DNA from: a virus
Virus record (IMG/VR): IMGVR_UViG_3300025853_000335
Location: 1-33,704 of that record
DNA: 33,704 nt
Strand: one strand, 5' to 3'
Part shown: positions 17,133-24,818 of the stretch, one piece after another
Numbering within the stretch: the first letter of the stretch is position 1
Layout of the letters: every line of letters starts with the position of its first letter
Program-made: the position numbers and the translations under genes
Notes under the pieces: model-generated
Told to the model about the DNA's origin: nothing
What the model saw: the letters and a program-made list of their open reading frames with translations, nothing else
Database searches by the model: none

Positions 17133-17253
17133 GATAGAACGCCTTACACTCAGGGCATGACAGGTTAGAGACGATGAAGTAGTCCTCGTCGTCTTCAATG
17201 TCGTGATCACCGCCCCAGATTAATTTTCCGCCACAAGCAAAACAGTTTTGCAT
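17068..17253 (-). CDS. small zinc-ribbon protein
   Basis: The 61-residue product has two CxxC pairs (Cys4/Cys7 and Cys33/Cys36) with a conserved-looking middle (KLIWGGDHDIEDDEDY, then IVSNLSCPEC). I know this pattern from small phage proteins. It probably binds one zinc ion; whether the partner is DNA, RNA or protein is unknown. The ATG at 17253 overlaps the upstream TGA (TGATG); a GTG one codon earlier is possible. Its 3' end runs 65 bases into the oppositely oriented lysozyme gene. Confidence 0.75.
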   Translation of the reverse strand: MQNCFACGGKLIWGGDHDIEDDEDYFIVSNLSCPECKAFYLMYHPTPPSDETNETPDSESV

Positions 17254-17492
17254 CACTTCTTCTCCCTGATAGGCACAGCCCTCAGCGTGTAGCCGAGGTA
17301 GTTCAGCGCTGCTTCCATGTCACTGATCCTGGGGGTGTGCGTCGTGCGCCACTTACGCAGTGTGTCGCGGTGCAGGCCAACCCGCTCTGACAGATCCATC
17401 TGACAGCAACGCTGCTTGTGCATCTCCTTGAACAGGAACTGAACAACCGGGTTGCCGTTGGCGATGGCGGGACGGTAACGAAACTTTCTCAT
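17253..17492 (-). CDS. small HTH DNA-binding protein
   Basis: The 79-residue protein has a Cro/XRE-like helix-turn-helix (CQMDLSERVGLHRDTLRKWR, then TTHTPRISDMEAALNYLGYT) in its central and C-terminal part. The N-terminus is basic (MRKFRYRPAI). Such proteins are usually phage repressors or transcription regulators. Its start overlaps the polymerase stop by four bases (ATGA), so it is translated from the replication transcript. It could provide feedback control of that unit, which is inference. Confidence 0.75.
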   Translation of the reverse strand: MRKFRYRPAIANGNPVVQFLFKEMHKQRCCQMDLSERVGLHRDTLRKWRTTHTPRISDMEAALNYLGYTLRAVPIREKK

Positions 17493-19402
17493 CCCACCTC
17501 ACCCCAGTTGTTGCCAAGCTCTGTATCCACATCGAAGGGAACCTTCAGCCCCTTCACACAAGTTGACATTATTTCACTGATCCGCGCTGCCTGTTCATCA
17601 GAGTTCACGTTAAAACACAATTCGTCATGCACCGTGAGGATTGGTGTGAATCCTTCTGAATAGCACACCGCCATCGCCTTCTTTGTCTGGTCGGCACTTG
17701 AACCTTGAATCAGCTTGTTCAGCGCCTTGTATGTGAATGCCGGCCTGATTGCCCCACGTCCGCCATATTCCTTGGCGGCTTCTTCGAGTGGCAGAGGCTT
17801 GTGGTAGCCGAACATCTTTGGCTCCCACATGTTGAACCGGCACTTTCGTCCCAGAGCGGTGCGGATAAACCCGTTCTTTTCTGCCTGACGCATGGCAAGG
17901 TCTGCCATGCCTTTCACGAATGGCACCTTGTCGTGGTACTTGCCCAGCAGTTCGGTCGCCTCGTCCACCTCGATGTCCATGACACCGGCCAGCTTCTTCT
18001 TGCCCATGCCGTACATGATACCCAAGTTCACGGTCTTTGCTTCTTTGCGACTGATTCCTGCTAGGTCTGCCACCTTCTGGTGGAAGTCGGCAGCGCCTTC
18101 GTGGTATTCTTGTACAACTTCTTCGATCATGGGGTGTGGGTTTTTTAGTGACGCACAGTAGTGGGCCAGCCACCGTGGCTCTTGAGATGCATAGTCAAAC
18201 GATCCCCACTTGTGCCCCTCCTCTGGTATGAAGAGTCCGCGAATCATCTTTTTTATTTCTGGATCTCGTGCCGGGATTTGCTGGAGATTCGGGTTGGACG
18301 AAGAAAATCGTCCGGTAACTGTGCCCCCTTCATCTGAACGAAGAGGGTGAAAATCACAATGGATACGCCCGTTATGAGAATGCTCGAGTATAGTTTCGAT
18401 AAATGTCGTGTTGGCTTTGTTAAACTCGCGAAGGCGTACGATCTTCTGTGCGACAGGGTGCTCGTGATTCGCAAGAAAAGCTTTTGTAAAAGCGGGCGCA
18501 TTAGACTTTTCTGTCCTTTCGTACGTGAGCCGAAGCGCGTCGAACGCCTTTGCTATCGATGTGGCAACCCAAGGCTCTACAAGGACGCCGGTCTCTTCCT
18601 TTATTTCTTTAAGTAAAACTGACTCTCTAGTCTTCAGTTCTTTTCGCACCTGCTCTGCTCGATCTACGTCAACACGGACACCAGTCTGTTTCATGTCTAG
18701 CAGCAGCGGGGTCAACGACGACTCTAGTTCAAAGATGCCTGTGCATTCATCGTCACGCAATTCCTGTTCCAAACGATCCCACAGTCGCAGAGTAACAGCA
18801 GCATCTTGCTCGGCATACGGGCCAACAAACTGACTGGGTAGTTGCCACATGCCAGACTTGGGATCTACACCGAACACATCCGCCGCCTGACGCAGCAGCT
18901 TTTCGTTTTTAAACTCACTGAGATAGTCACGAGCCAGGCTGTTCAGGTTGTAGTACCGACGGTTTTCGTCGAGCAGCGGCGCTGCAACCATCGTATCAAT
19001 CACCCGACCCTGTACTTCGATGCCCGCCCAGCGTAGCCAACCCAGATCGTACAGTGCGTTGTGCATAATCTTATCGATGTGCGGTGTAGCCAGTTGTTTC
19101 TTCAGCCAGTTGACTACCTTCTTCTCTGATATATTCCCGCCGCCTTCGTGACGCACGGGATAATACCCCACAAAATCCCCAGCGGCTACAGCGTAGCCAA
19201 TGACGTAACCATCATCTCGGCACCAACCCGGCCCAAGACGAGTAAGGTTTGGATCTCGAGTCTCAAGGTCGATGGCAATCCGATCAAACTGCGTTAGGTC
19301 AGGGAAGTTGGACGGTGGAGACCACGTTCCCTCAACCCCTGACGCCGCTACACGTTTCAGGTCTTCTGCGTCGAAGATGTCAAACTGATGTTTCTTTTTC
19401 AT
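17489..19402 (-). CDS. family A DNA polymerase with 3'-5' exonuclease
   Basis: The 637-residue replicative polymerase carries both domains. The exonuclease has motif I (IAIDLETRD, Asp45/Glu47), motif II (HNALYDLGW, Asn115/Asp119) and motif III (YAEQDAAVT, Tyr196/Asp200). The polymerase has motif A (FDYASQEPRWLAHY, Asp403, steric-gate-position Glu408, Arg410), motif B (RKEAKTVNLGIMYG, Lys456) and motif C (VHDEL, Asp593/Glu594). No 5'-3' exonuclease domain is present, as in other phage PolA. Leu460 is at the position of E. coli Phe762. I chose the ATG at 19402, which has GAGGAG upstream; an in-frame ATG at 19432 would add ten residues but has a poor ribosome site. Confidence 0.96.
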   Translation of the reverse strand: MKKKHQFDIFDAEDLKRVAASGVEGTWSPPSNFPDLTQFDRIAIDLETRDPNLTRLGPGWCRDDGYVIGYAVAAGDFVGYYPVRHEGGGNISEKKVVNWLKKQLATPHIDKIMHNALYDLGWLRWAGIEVQGRVIDTMVAAPLLDENRRYYNLNSLARDYLSEFKNEKLLRQAADVFGVDPKSGMWQLPSQFVGPYAEQDAAVTLRLWDRLEQELRDDECTGIFELESSLTPLLLDMKQTGVRVDVDRAEQVRKELKTRESVLLKEIKEETGVLVEPWVATSIAKAFDALRLTYERTEKSNAPAFTKAFLANHEHPVAQKIVRLREFNKANTTFIETILEHSHNGRIHCDFHPLRSDEGGTVTGRFSSSNPNLQQIPARDPEIKKMIRGLFIPEEGHKWGSFDYASQEPRWLAHYCASLKNPHPMIEEVVQEYHEGAADFHQKVADLAGISRKEAKTVNLGIMYGMGKKKLAGVMDIEVDEATELLGKYHDKVPFVKGMADLAMRQAEKNGFIRTALGRKCRFNMWEPKMFGYHKPLPLEEAAKEYGGRGAIRPAFTYKALNKLIQGSSADQTKKAMAVCYSEGFTPILTVHDELCFNVNSDEQAARISEIMSTCVKGLKVPFDVDTELGNNWGEVG

Positions 19403-19676
19403 CGTTAGAAATCTCTCCTCCCAGAGCGGCATAACCTATGATATCTACCCACGAATCGTCCTTGTGCATGTCCTCGGCAAGGCGGGCAAGCTTCAGGCCG
19501 ATCATCATCGCCGTCACTTCTGTCGGCGTGATCTTGTCCAGTAACTTGGAACGAAGCAGCACGTTCCAGATCGTAGCAATCCGCTCGTGGTTTACCAACG
19601 CTGGCCCGTAATCCTCGGCCCTCGGACCGTTGATTAGTTCCTCTGCTTCCCGCAAGAAGTGTTCTCTGTTCTTCAT
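19380..19676 (-). CDS. DUF6378-like phage protein
   Basis: The 98-residue protein matches the pattern I know for DUF6378: AEELINGPRAEDYGPALVNH, then ERIATIWNVLL, ITPTEVTAMMIGLKLARLAE and DDSWVDIIGYAALGG. This all-helical family is common in phage genomes and resembles MazG-like NTP pyrophosphohydrolases, though an activity is not established here. It sits between helicase and polymerase and overlaps the helicase stop (ATGA at 19673-19676). A role in nucleotide metabolism during replication is plausible. Confidence 0.82.
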   Translation of the reverse strand: MKNREHFLREAEELINGPRAEDYGPALVNHERIATIWNVLLRSKLLDKITPTEVTAMMIGLKLARLAEDMHKDDSWVDIIGYAALGGEISNDEKETSV

Positions 19677-21184
19677 ATTGCATACCTCACTTTGCCGGAT
19701 TCAACGACGTGCAGGTTCTGTCGGGCGCGAGTGGCGCCGACATAAAACACCCGCGCCTCATCGTCCGGGTCGTTCTTGTCACAGGTCTTTGTGGTTTCGG
19801 TCAGTAGTAAGACGTTATCCGCCTCGCCACCTTTTGCTTTGTGAATCGTCGATAGACGGATCCTCGGTTTCGCATCCCCCAGAATCTTCTCGCCACTCCT
19901 CCGAATAGAGGCTATGTACAGTGCCTCCTTCTCCGAGGCCCGAAGAACCTTGGTCCAGTGCATCTCGCGCGATACGAGCATGTTGCAGTTCTCGATAAGT
20001 TCGTCGAGAGAGTAGGCGATCTCGGGGTCTAAATTGTTGAAGCGTCTTTTCCCCTGGCGGTTGATAACTTCCTTCCTCAAGTACGAGCCAAAAGTCTTCA
20101 TCTCCAGTGGGGTAAATTTTTCGCCTCTGCATAATCGGATCCATACCTCCAGCGCGTTCAGTGTTTTCGGGGAGATGGACCAACCCGAACCCTCGCGCCA
20201 GAAGACGAAGCCCTGATCTTTAAGAGAGGCGGCGACTTTGTTGACGATGTGATTTGTACGGCCAAGGATAAGCCACTCACCAGTTCGTAGGTCCACGTTC
20301 ATAATATCATGATGGAACTTAACGGTGCCAGCGTGATCGTTCGGATCCCAGCTTTTATCTTGTCGCACTGCTACACGGCGGATGATGCTCTGAGCCACGT
20401 CGTAGATCGGCTTGGGTAGACGATACGATCTGTCCAGAACGGTGACGTTCTCAGATGCGTTCATGAAGTCCTTCACGTCCACACCCATCCACGAATAGAT
20501 GCACTGGTCATCGTCGCCCGCGTAATAGACGACCTTGGACCGTGGAACTAGAACCTCTCGAATCATGCGCCACTGCATTGGTGTCAGGTCTTGTGCCTCG
20601 TCCACAATCAGCAGGTCGAGGTTCGGGCCTTCGCCACCGAGGATGAACTGCTCGATCATATCGACGAAGTCCACCTTGTCGTGCACATCTTTGTATCGTG
20701 CCAGTGCATTCTCAACCAGCCGCAGTTGCTGCCGGCTCATGCTCCAGTGGGCAGATATGTCGAACTCCCGCTCGGCGGGGATCTCTGCCGCCCGCGCCTT
20801 GCTGATGATGTTGATGTACGCATCGCCGCCGACACCAGTAGCAAACATCGGACCGTCTTCCATCTTCAGCGCAGCGTGTGACCGGAACTCGAGTCCGAGC
20901 GCCTTGCCAAGATCGTTGTAGTCCGCGCCCTTCATCACGTCTGTTGTCGTCAGGCCAAGATACCGAAACGCCATCGAGTGCAGGGTGCGGAACCAGACAA
21001 GCTGCTTCTCGTCGTAGCCAAACTTTTCTTTTGCACGAGCCAGCGCCTCGTCTGCGGCCTTGCGACTAAACGAAACAAACGCAATGCGCGTCGGATCCAT
21101 GCCGCCTTGCAGCGCCTCGTCCACGATGTTGAGGAGGGTGGTTGTCTTGCCTGTGCCTGGTGGGCCAAAGATTGCCTTTTCCAT
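19673..21184 (-). CDS. UvrD/PcrA-like superfamily 1 helicase
   Basis: The 503-residue protein has the SF1 helicase motifs: Walker A GPPGTGKTTT (residues 7-16), motif Ia VSFSRKAADEA (37-47), Walker B LLIVDEAQD (191-199), motif III AGDDDQCIYSW (222-232), motif IV SYR (253-255), motif V RLSTIHKAKGGEADNVLLL and motif VI VFYVGATRARQNLHVV near the C-terminus. It should translocate on single-stranded DNA and unwind duplexes using ATP. At ~500 residues it is shorter than cellular UvrD, as usual for phage forms. The ATG at 21184 overlaps the primase stop (TGATG); a longer upstream open frame is rejected because Walker A would lie too far inside. Confidence 0.94.
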   Translation of the reverse strand: MEKAIFGPPGTGKTTTLLNIVDEALQGGMDPTRIAFVSFSRKAADEALARAKEKFGYDEKQLVWFRTLHSMAFRYLGLTTTDVMKGADYNDLGKALGLEFRSHAALKMEDGPMFATGVGGDAYINIISKARAAEIPAEREFDISAHWSMSRQQLRLVENALARYKDVHDKVDFVDMIEQFILGGEGPNLDLLIVDEAQDLTPMQWRMIREVLVPRSKVVYYAGDDDQCIYSWMGVDVKDFMNASENVTVLDRSYRLPKPIYDVAQSIIRRVAVRQDKSWDPNDHAGTVKFHHDIMNVDLRTGEWLILGRTNHIVNKVAASLKDQGFVFWREGSGWSISPKTLNALEVWIRLCRGEKFTPLEMKTFGSYLRKEVINRQGKRRFNNLDPEIAYSLDELIENCNMLVSREMHWTKVLRASEKEALYIASIRRSGEKILGDAKPRIRLSTIHKAKGGEADNVLLLTETTKTCDKNDPDDEARVFYVGATRARQNLHVVESGKVRYAI

Positions 21185-22713
21185 CAGAACGGAATGTCCT
21201 CCCCTTGTATGTCGATATCCGGAGCTTCGACCTCGGGACTGAATGCCGGGATGTGCCAAACACGAATCTTTTTCCACTGACCATCCGAACCCTTGAAGCT
21301 CTTCGCCCCAGATGCCTTCGCATCTGGATTCAGTTCCTTCAGACGCTCCTGAATCTGACCACGGCTGTAGGTGTCGAAGCGGTTGTTACGCAGGTACTTG
21401 ATCAGGGACTCGATACGGAAGTAGGTCAGCCCATCCTCGGTCCACGGCTTGCCCAGTGCTAGTTCCTCGGGACTCGCAGCTTGAACCCTGCCGGTACAGA
21501 ACTCTTCGAGGAAGTCCATGAACTGCCCCTTGTATGTCAGTTCCTCCGGCACCTCGATCTCGCTCATGTCGGACATCAGCATCGTGACCATAGCCTGCCA
21601 GTCGCCCAACTTCATTAGCGGAGGCATTTGATGGATCTGTTCCATACATGCCTTCTGGAACTTCTGTGGTGTCTGTAGCTCCTCGGTAATCAACTCCACG
21701 CGCTTGCCATCAACGTCGCAGAACCAGACAGGTGGCTCTGACTTGACGACGCACAGGCCCGTGATGTCGGCGGAGGCACTGCCACCACCGATTCCAAACT
21801 GCTTCGTTTTGCACAGGGTCTTGTTGCAGCGAGACTTGAACGGCTCCTGCTGGCAGGGGAAACCGTACTCTTTCTTCTCGTGTTGTGTCTGGATGATCAC
21901 CATCTCGGATGCAGGCAGTGGAGGCTGCACATGAGACATGTTGATCTCTTCGAGCCTGCCCTTCCAATTTTCTGGCTGCTCTTTCTTACACGCCACGCAC
22001 GTGCCGAACATTACGATGTTCCGTGTGCCCTCCGGTACGCCATCCGAGAACAGACTCTGCATACACGGTGGGTATTCCATAAACTCGTCGAGGCTGCGCC
22101 CAAGGGACAGTGTAACGAAAGCGTCTGGAGTACACCGTCGAGCTTCGACAAGCGCTAAGAACTCTTCGATCTCTGCTTCATCGCCATCTTCCTTAATGGC
22201 GTAACGCATCGTCTGTTCCGAATCAAAGTACGGAAGGTTGATAAAGTTACCAACATCACCACGCTCGACCAGAAGCTGCTCCTGCTTTGGGAACACTTCG
22301 CAGCCCCCGTAGCCAAGAAAGGCACTGATCTCACCCGCCTTGTCACGGAACTCACCAGCGCCAATTTCCTCTGTGAAAAAGAAGAAGATATGTGCGCCAC
22401 CTGATTTCGAACGGCAGACCACAGCCGGGATATCATTGTCTCGTAGCCTCTTGTCTATCGCCACAAGGTCGAGCGGGTACTGATCGATGTCGAGTGCACC
22501 AAAGGAACACTTGTTGTTTTCCTTAATCGGGATCGAGCCAACACCCTTGGCGCCGGCAAGATGCCCTTCAATAAGTTCAAGCGTGAGCGGCTGACGTACG
22601 ATAAAGGACTTGGCCTTCTGCTTACCGGCTCGACGTTCTTCTGATATTTGTGTCTGTCCATGTGCTGCGCTGAATCCTTCAAACGCAGCCATGAACCGTT
22701 GTGCTAGGTTCAT
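21184..22713 (-). CDS. archaeo-eukaryotic-type primase with SSB-like C-terminal tip
   Basis: The 509-residue protein carries AEP superfamily motifs: FGALDIDQYP with Asp75/Asp77 (motif I), CRSKSGGAHIFFFF with Ser104/His108 (motif II), then NFINLPYFD (~156-164). This is the type found in TOTE-like and phage primases. A cysteine cluster (YGFPCQQEPFKSRCNKTLC) may bind metal. The C-terminal third looks like a winged-helix region (YFRIESLIKYLRNN), and the chain ends DIQGEDIPF. It should make primers, possibly with polymerase activity. I chose the ATG at 22713; an ATG at 22725 and a TTG at 22755 are in frame but lack ribosome sites. Confidence 0.88.
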   Translation of the reverse strand: MNLAQRFMAAFEGFSAAHGQTQISEERRAGKQKAKSFIVRQPLTLELIEGHLAGAKGVGSIPIKENNKCSFGALDIDQYPLDLVAIDKRLRDNDIPAVVCRSKSGGAHIFFFFTEEIGAGEFRDKAGEISAFLGYGGCEVFPKQEQLLVERGDVGNFINLPYFDSEQTMRYAIKEDGDEAEIEEFLALVEARRCTPDAFVTLSLGRSLDEFMEYPPCMQSLFSDGVPEGTRNIVMFGTCVACKKEQPENWKGRLEEINMSHVQPPLPASEMVIIQTQHEKKEYGFPCQQEPFKSRCNKTLCKTKQFGIGGGSASADITGLCVVKSEPPVWFCDVDGKRVELITEELQTPQKFQKACMEQIHQMPPLMKLGDWQAMVTMLMSDMSEIEVPEELTYKGQFMDFLEEFCTGRVQAASPEELALGKPWTEDGLTYFRIESLIKYLRNNRFDTYSRGQIQERLKELNPDAKASGAKSFKGSDGQWKKIRVWHIPAFSPEVEAPDIDIQGEDIPF

Positions 22714-22714
22714 A

Positions 22715-22738
22715 CCTGCCCCCATAAAAAAAGGCAGG
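22715..22738 (-). promoter_or_regulatory. hairpin overlapping the primase ribosome site
   Basis: CCTGCC (22715-22720) and GGCAGG (22733-22738) are perfect inverted repeats around a 12-base A/T-rich loop. On the coding (minus) strand the 3' arm GGCAGG is the only Shine-Dalgarno-like sequence before the ATG at 22713. Folding would hide the ribosome site and could limit primase translation. The pairing is seen in the sequence; the control is inference. Confidence 0.4.
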
Positions 22739-22837
22739 GGGTGATTAACAGACAACTTTAACTGAGAAAGGTACCAGCCCGCCGGATCTGTTAATCTTGC
22801 CGCAGCCCCCTGTACTACGGATCAATCCCCGGCGGAA
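22739..22837 (-). other. non-coding gap between SSB-like and primase genes with inverted repeat
   Basis: With the hairpin above this is the longest gap within the replication unit (124 bases in all). CCGCCGG (22779-22785) and CCGGCGG (22829-22835) form a seven-base inverted repeat about 43 bases apart. The stem lies just after the SSB-like gene's stop, so it could be a weak attenuator or processing site. No T-run is present. I see no gene here. Confidence 0.3.
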
Positions 22838-23650
22838 TTAAAATGGGATATCGTCATCCGCGTTGCTGGATGCAGCGTTCGACTGCTTGTTCATTTCATC
22901 CTGTGTACCAGCTTGTGTCTTTACATCACCGGACCGGAAAGACTGGAAGAACGCCTTCGCAGCGTGAAACGCGGAACTTGGAACTTCGGTCGGCTCGACA
23001 CGAGACACGCCATAGTTGTACCACGTACCCTTGTCGTTGCTTTCCGAGATCACCGTCATCTTCCAGGCAGTGCCCCACATCGGTGGGTTGAACAGACCTT
23101 GTGGTCCTTCGTACTGCACCATACGCATCTGCGTATTCCAGCGACGAGACACCTTCAACTGTGTCTTCTTCATGTCACAGATCGCCTGCTGTGTATGACC
23201 CGTTTTAAGATCAACAAGCAACACAAGATGCTGTGCCGAACGGACAAGCTCATTACCCGACGGTAGTATTTCTGCCGCGCCATTGCGTGTGGTGTTCTTC
23301 ACGTCCGGTGAATTAGGATCCAACTCACCGTGGAAACCTCCACCAGCCTCACGCAATCCGAACTCGAGGTACTTAACGGTGTACCCACACGGAATAACTA
23401 CTACGCCTTCCTCGCCGTCCCAGACCTGCTGAGTAACGGTGTTGAACAGGTCACCTGCGGATGCGCCCTTAATGAACTTGGCGTCACCCTTCTGCACTTC
23501 TGGCGACAGAGGCTGGAGAATCCGCAAGAACGGAATCTGCATATCCTCTGTACCAATTGAATCCATGCCCTCGCCTGCAAACTCTGCCATGTCAGCAAAG
23601 ATTGTGGACGGTGCGGTTTCTTTCTTATCTGCTACTGCTGTACCAGCCAT
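22838..23650 (-). CDS. SSB-like protein with acidic DDDIPF tail
   Basis: The 270-residue protein ends NADDDIPF. This reproduces the C-terminal tip by which bacterial SSB recruits its partners (E. coli SSB also ends DDDIPF). The tail is preceded by a polar, disordered-looking linker (TQAGTQDEMNKQSNAASS). The main body is beta-containing, with aromatic and basic residues (VVVIPCGYTVKYLEFGL, CDMKKTQLKVSRRWNTQMRM) that could hold single-stranded DNA. I infer a phage SSB or recombination mediator from the tail and the primase/helicase neighbours; I cannot place the fold with certainty. The start is the MAGTAVADKK ATG preceded by GGGGAAC. Confidence 0.75.
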   Translation of the reverse strand: MAGTAVADKKETAPSTIFADMAEFAGEGMDSIGTEDMQIPFLRILQPLSPEVQKGDAKFIKGASAGDLFNTVTQQVWDGEEGVVVIPCGYTVKYLEFGLREAGGGFHGELDPNSPDVKNTTRNGAAEILPSGNELVRSAQHLVLLVDLKTGHTQQAICDMKKTQLKVSRRWNTQMRMVQYEGPQGLFNPPMWGTAWKMTVISESNDKGTWYNYGVSRVEPTEVPSSAFHAAKAFFQSFRSGDVKTQAGTQDEMNKQSNAASSNADDDIPF

Positions 23651-23661
23651 TTTAGTTCCCC
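23641..23661 (-). repeat. 21-base start-site repeat, copy 1 (SSB-like gene)
   Basis: This segment covers the ribosome site, start codon and first codons of the SSB-like gene (minus strand GGGGAACTAAAATGGCTGG and onward). It is identical to 23906-23926, which spans the start of the neighbouring gene. The similarity weakens outward into both upstream gene ends. It suggests duplication of a translation-initiation segment. Confidence 0.75.
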
Positions 23662-23915
23662 TTGATTTGTTCTTCGATATCGAAGTCAAGTTCATGTGTG
23701 AAACGCCACCAGAAATCGTCAATCTCGATACGAGATGCCGCTTCACAGTGGTAGAGTCGTTGAAGAAGACCAGCCACTAGGTTGGTGTGTGACTTTTCCC
23801 ACCCCACATCTTGCAGCTTTTTCTCTGCAAGAATCCGGAAGGGAACAGGATCCCACGGATCAACCTCGTGCCGGCTGTAATCGCTTTCTATATCGAAACG
23901 AACCTTACCAGCCAT
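23652..23915 (-). CDS. small phage protein of unknown function
   Basis: The 87-residue product (MAGKVRFDIESDYSRHEVDP...) is acidic and Trp-rich, with KSHTNLVAGLLQRLYHCEAA and FWWRFTHELDFDIEEQIKGN in its second half. No known motif is evident. The start lies in a 21-base segment duplicated at the next gene's start. Its stop is one base before the SSB-like ATG, so the two are co-transcribed and probably coupled. Position hints at a replication accessory role only. Confidence 0.68.
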   Translation of the reverse strand: MAGKVRFDIESDYSRHEVDPWDPVPFRILAEKKLQDVGWEKSHTNLVAGLLQRLYHCEAASRIEIDDFWWRFTHELDFDIEEQIKGN

Positions 23916-23926
23916 TTTAGTTCCCC
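23906..23926 (-). repeat. 21-base start-site repeat, copy 2
   Basis: This is an identical copy of 23641-23661, 265 bases to the right, covering the ribosome site, ATG and first codons (MAG) of the 23652-23915 gene. It lets both genes use the same initiation signal. Confidence 0.75.
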
Positions 23927-24246
23927 ATCACTTGTTCGATGTTGTTATCAAGATTAGCCACCATAACTCGCTGGCCTCTCCCACTGGCACCGGGCCTTCT
24001 TTCACCCGTGTACCTAATCAGTCCCTTCCTCGCCAAAGAAGCAAACCTTGCTGTCACCGAGGAATAAGATTTGATGTTGTAGTTTTCCTTGCAGAACCTT
24101 CTAACATCATCCGAGATACACCCGTTCGGGCTGGACTTTATCGCCCGCAGCACCAGACCCTCTAGCTTTGTCGGGTCTATACTTTGTGCAGCCTCGATGC
24201 TCGTATCCGGGGCGTCTGTTCTGTAAAGAGTTCTTACGTCTTCCAT
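23917..24246 (-). CDS. winged-helix DNA-binding protein
   Basis: The 109-residue protein has a C-terminal winged-helix domain of about 70 residues: LEGLVLRAIKSSPNGCISDD, then VRRFCKENYNIKSYSSVTAR, FASLARKGLI and a basic wing (YTGERRPGASGRGQRVMV). A short, perhaps disordered N-terminus precedes it. It probably binds DNA, either as a regulator of the replication unit or as an origin-associated factor. The ATG at 24246 has AAGGAG seven bases upstream; an open frame extending further upstream is not used. Confidence 0.75.
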   Translation of the reverse strand: MEDVRTLYRTDAPDTSIEAAQSIDPTKLEGLVLRAIKSSPNGCISDDVRRFCKENYNIKSYSSVTARFASLARKGLIRYTGERRPGASGRGQRVMVANLDNNIEQVMGN

Positions 24247-24248
24247 CA

Positions 24249-24818
24249 CTAGCTCCTTGAAATCTTGGCTTCTGTGCCAACAAAAACCCCAAACGTGTCG
24301 AAGTCCAACTCTTTGCCGGCTTCGATTCTGTTCTTGACCCACGCCTTCAGGGTGGACGGATGTACGTGAGTCTTTTGTGATGGATCAAGACCGTACTGTT
24401 GCCGGAGGTCTTCGACCACCGAGCCAGCCATGTTGTCTTGTCCTGCTGAGAACGAGATCGTCACATCATTCTTGATGATGTCACCCTCGCCAATGGATCG
24501 CAGATAACCGAACGCTTCATTGCGCTTGTCCTCTGTAATCCGCGCGTGAACGAACTGCCGCAGAGTAACCTTGTTACCATCCACGGTGACGCTGTCCATG
24601 CCCATCTCTTCCATGAGCATTGGAATATCTTCTTCGTTGATCTTGCGCTTTTTAAATTTCAGATCTTTCAGAAACTGTTCTGCATCTGCGATCTGCTTAT
24701 CAATCTCGAGGGATCGACGGATCAGATTGGAAAGGTCGCTTGCGCCTTCCTTCTGCACGTTGTCAAACTTGTCGGCGTTGACTGCCTCTTCTTCAAATAG
24801 CGAGAACACATCGCTCAT
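24249..24818 (-). CDS. conserved-looking phage replication-unit protein, unknown
   Basis: The 189-residue acidic protein begins MSDVFSLFEEEAVNADKF. Residues about 25-65 form a charged coiled-coil-like helix (LIRRSLEIDKQIADAEQFLK, then DLKFKKRKINEEDIPML). A compact segment follows (MGMDSVTVDGNKVTLRQFVH) and the C-terminus has THVHPSTLKAWVKNRIEAGK. The pattern resembles single-copy proteins near phage replication genes, but I cannot name a family. Start is the ATG after AAGGAGAGAGTG; the GTG directly before it is in frame. Confidence 0.7.
   Translation of the reverse strand: MSDVFSLFEEEAVNADKFDNVQKEGASDLSNLIRRSLEIDKQIADAEQFLKDLKFKKRKINEEDIPMLMEEMGMDSVTVDGNKVTLRQFVHARITEDKRNEAFGYLRSIGEGDIIKNDVTISFSAGQDNMAGSVVEDLRQQYGLDPSQKTHVHPSTLKAWVKNRIEAGKELDFDTFGVFVGTEAKISRS

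Noticed and set aside
19673-21277. Extended helicase start 31 codons upstream
   Set aside because: The extension lies inside the primase coding region in another frame, and the ATG at 21184 sits at a TGATG junction directly before the Walker A motif.
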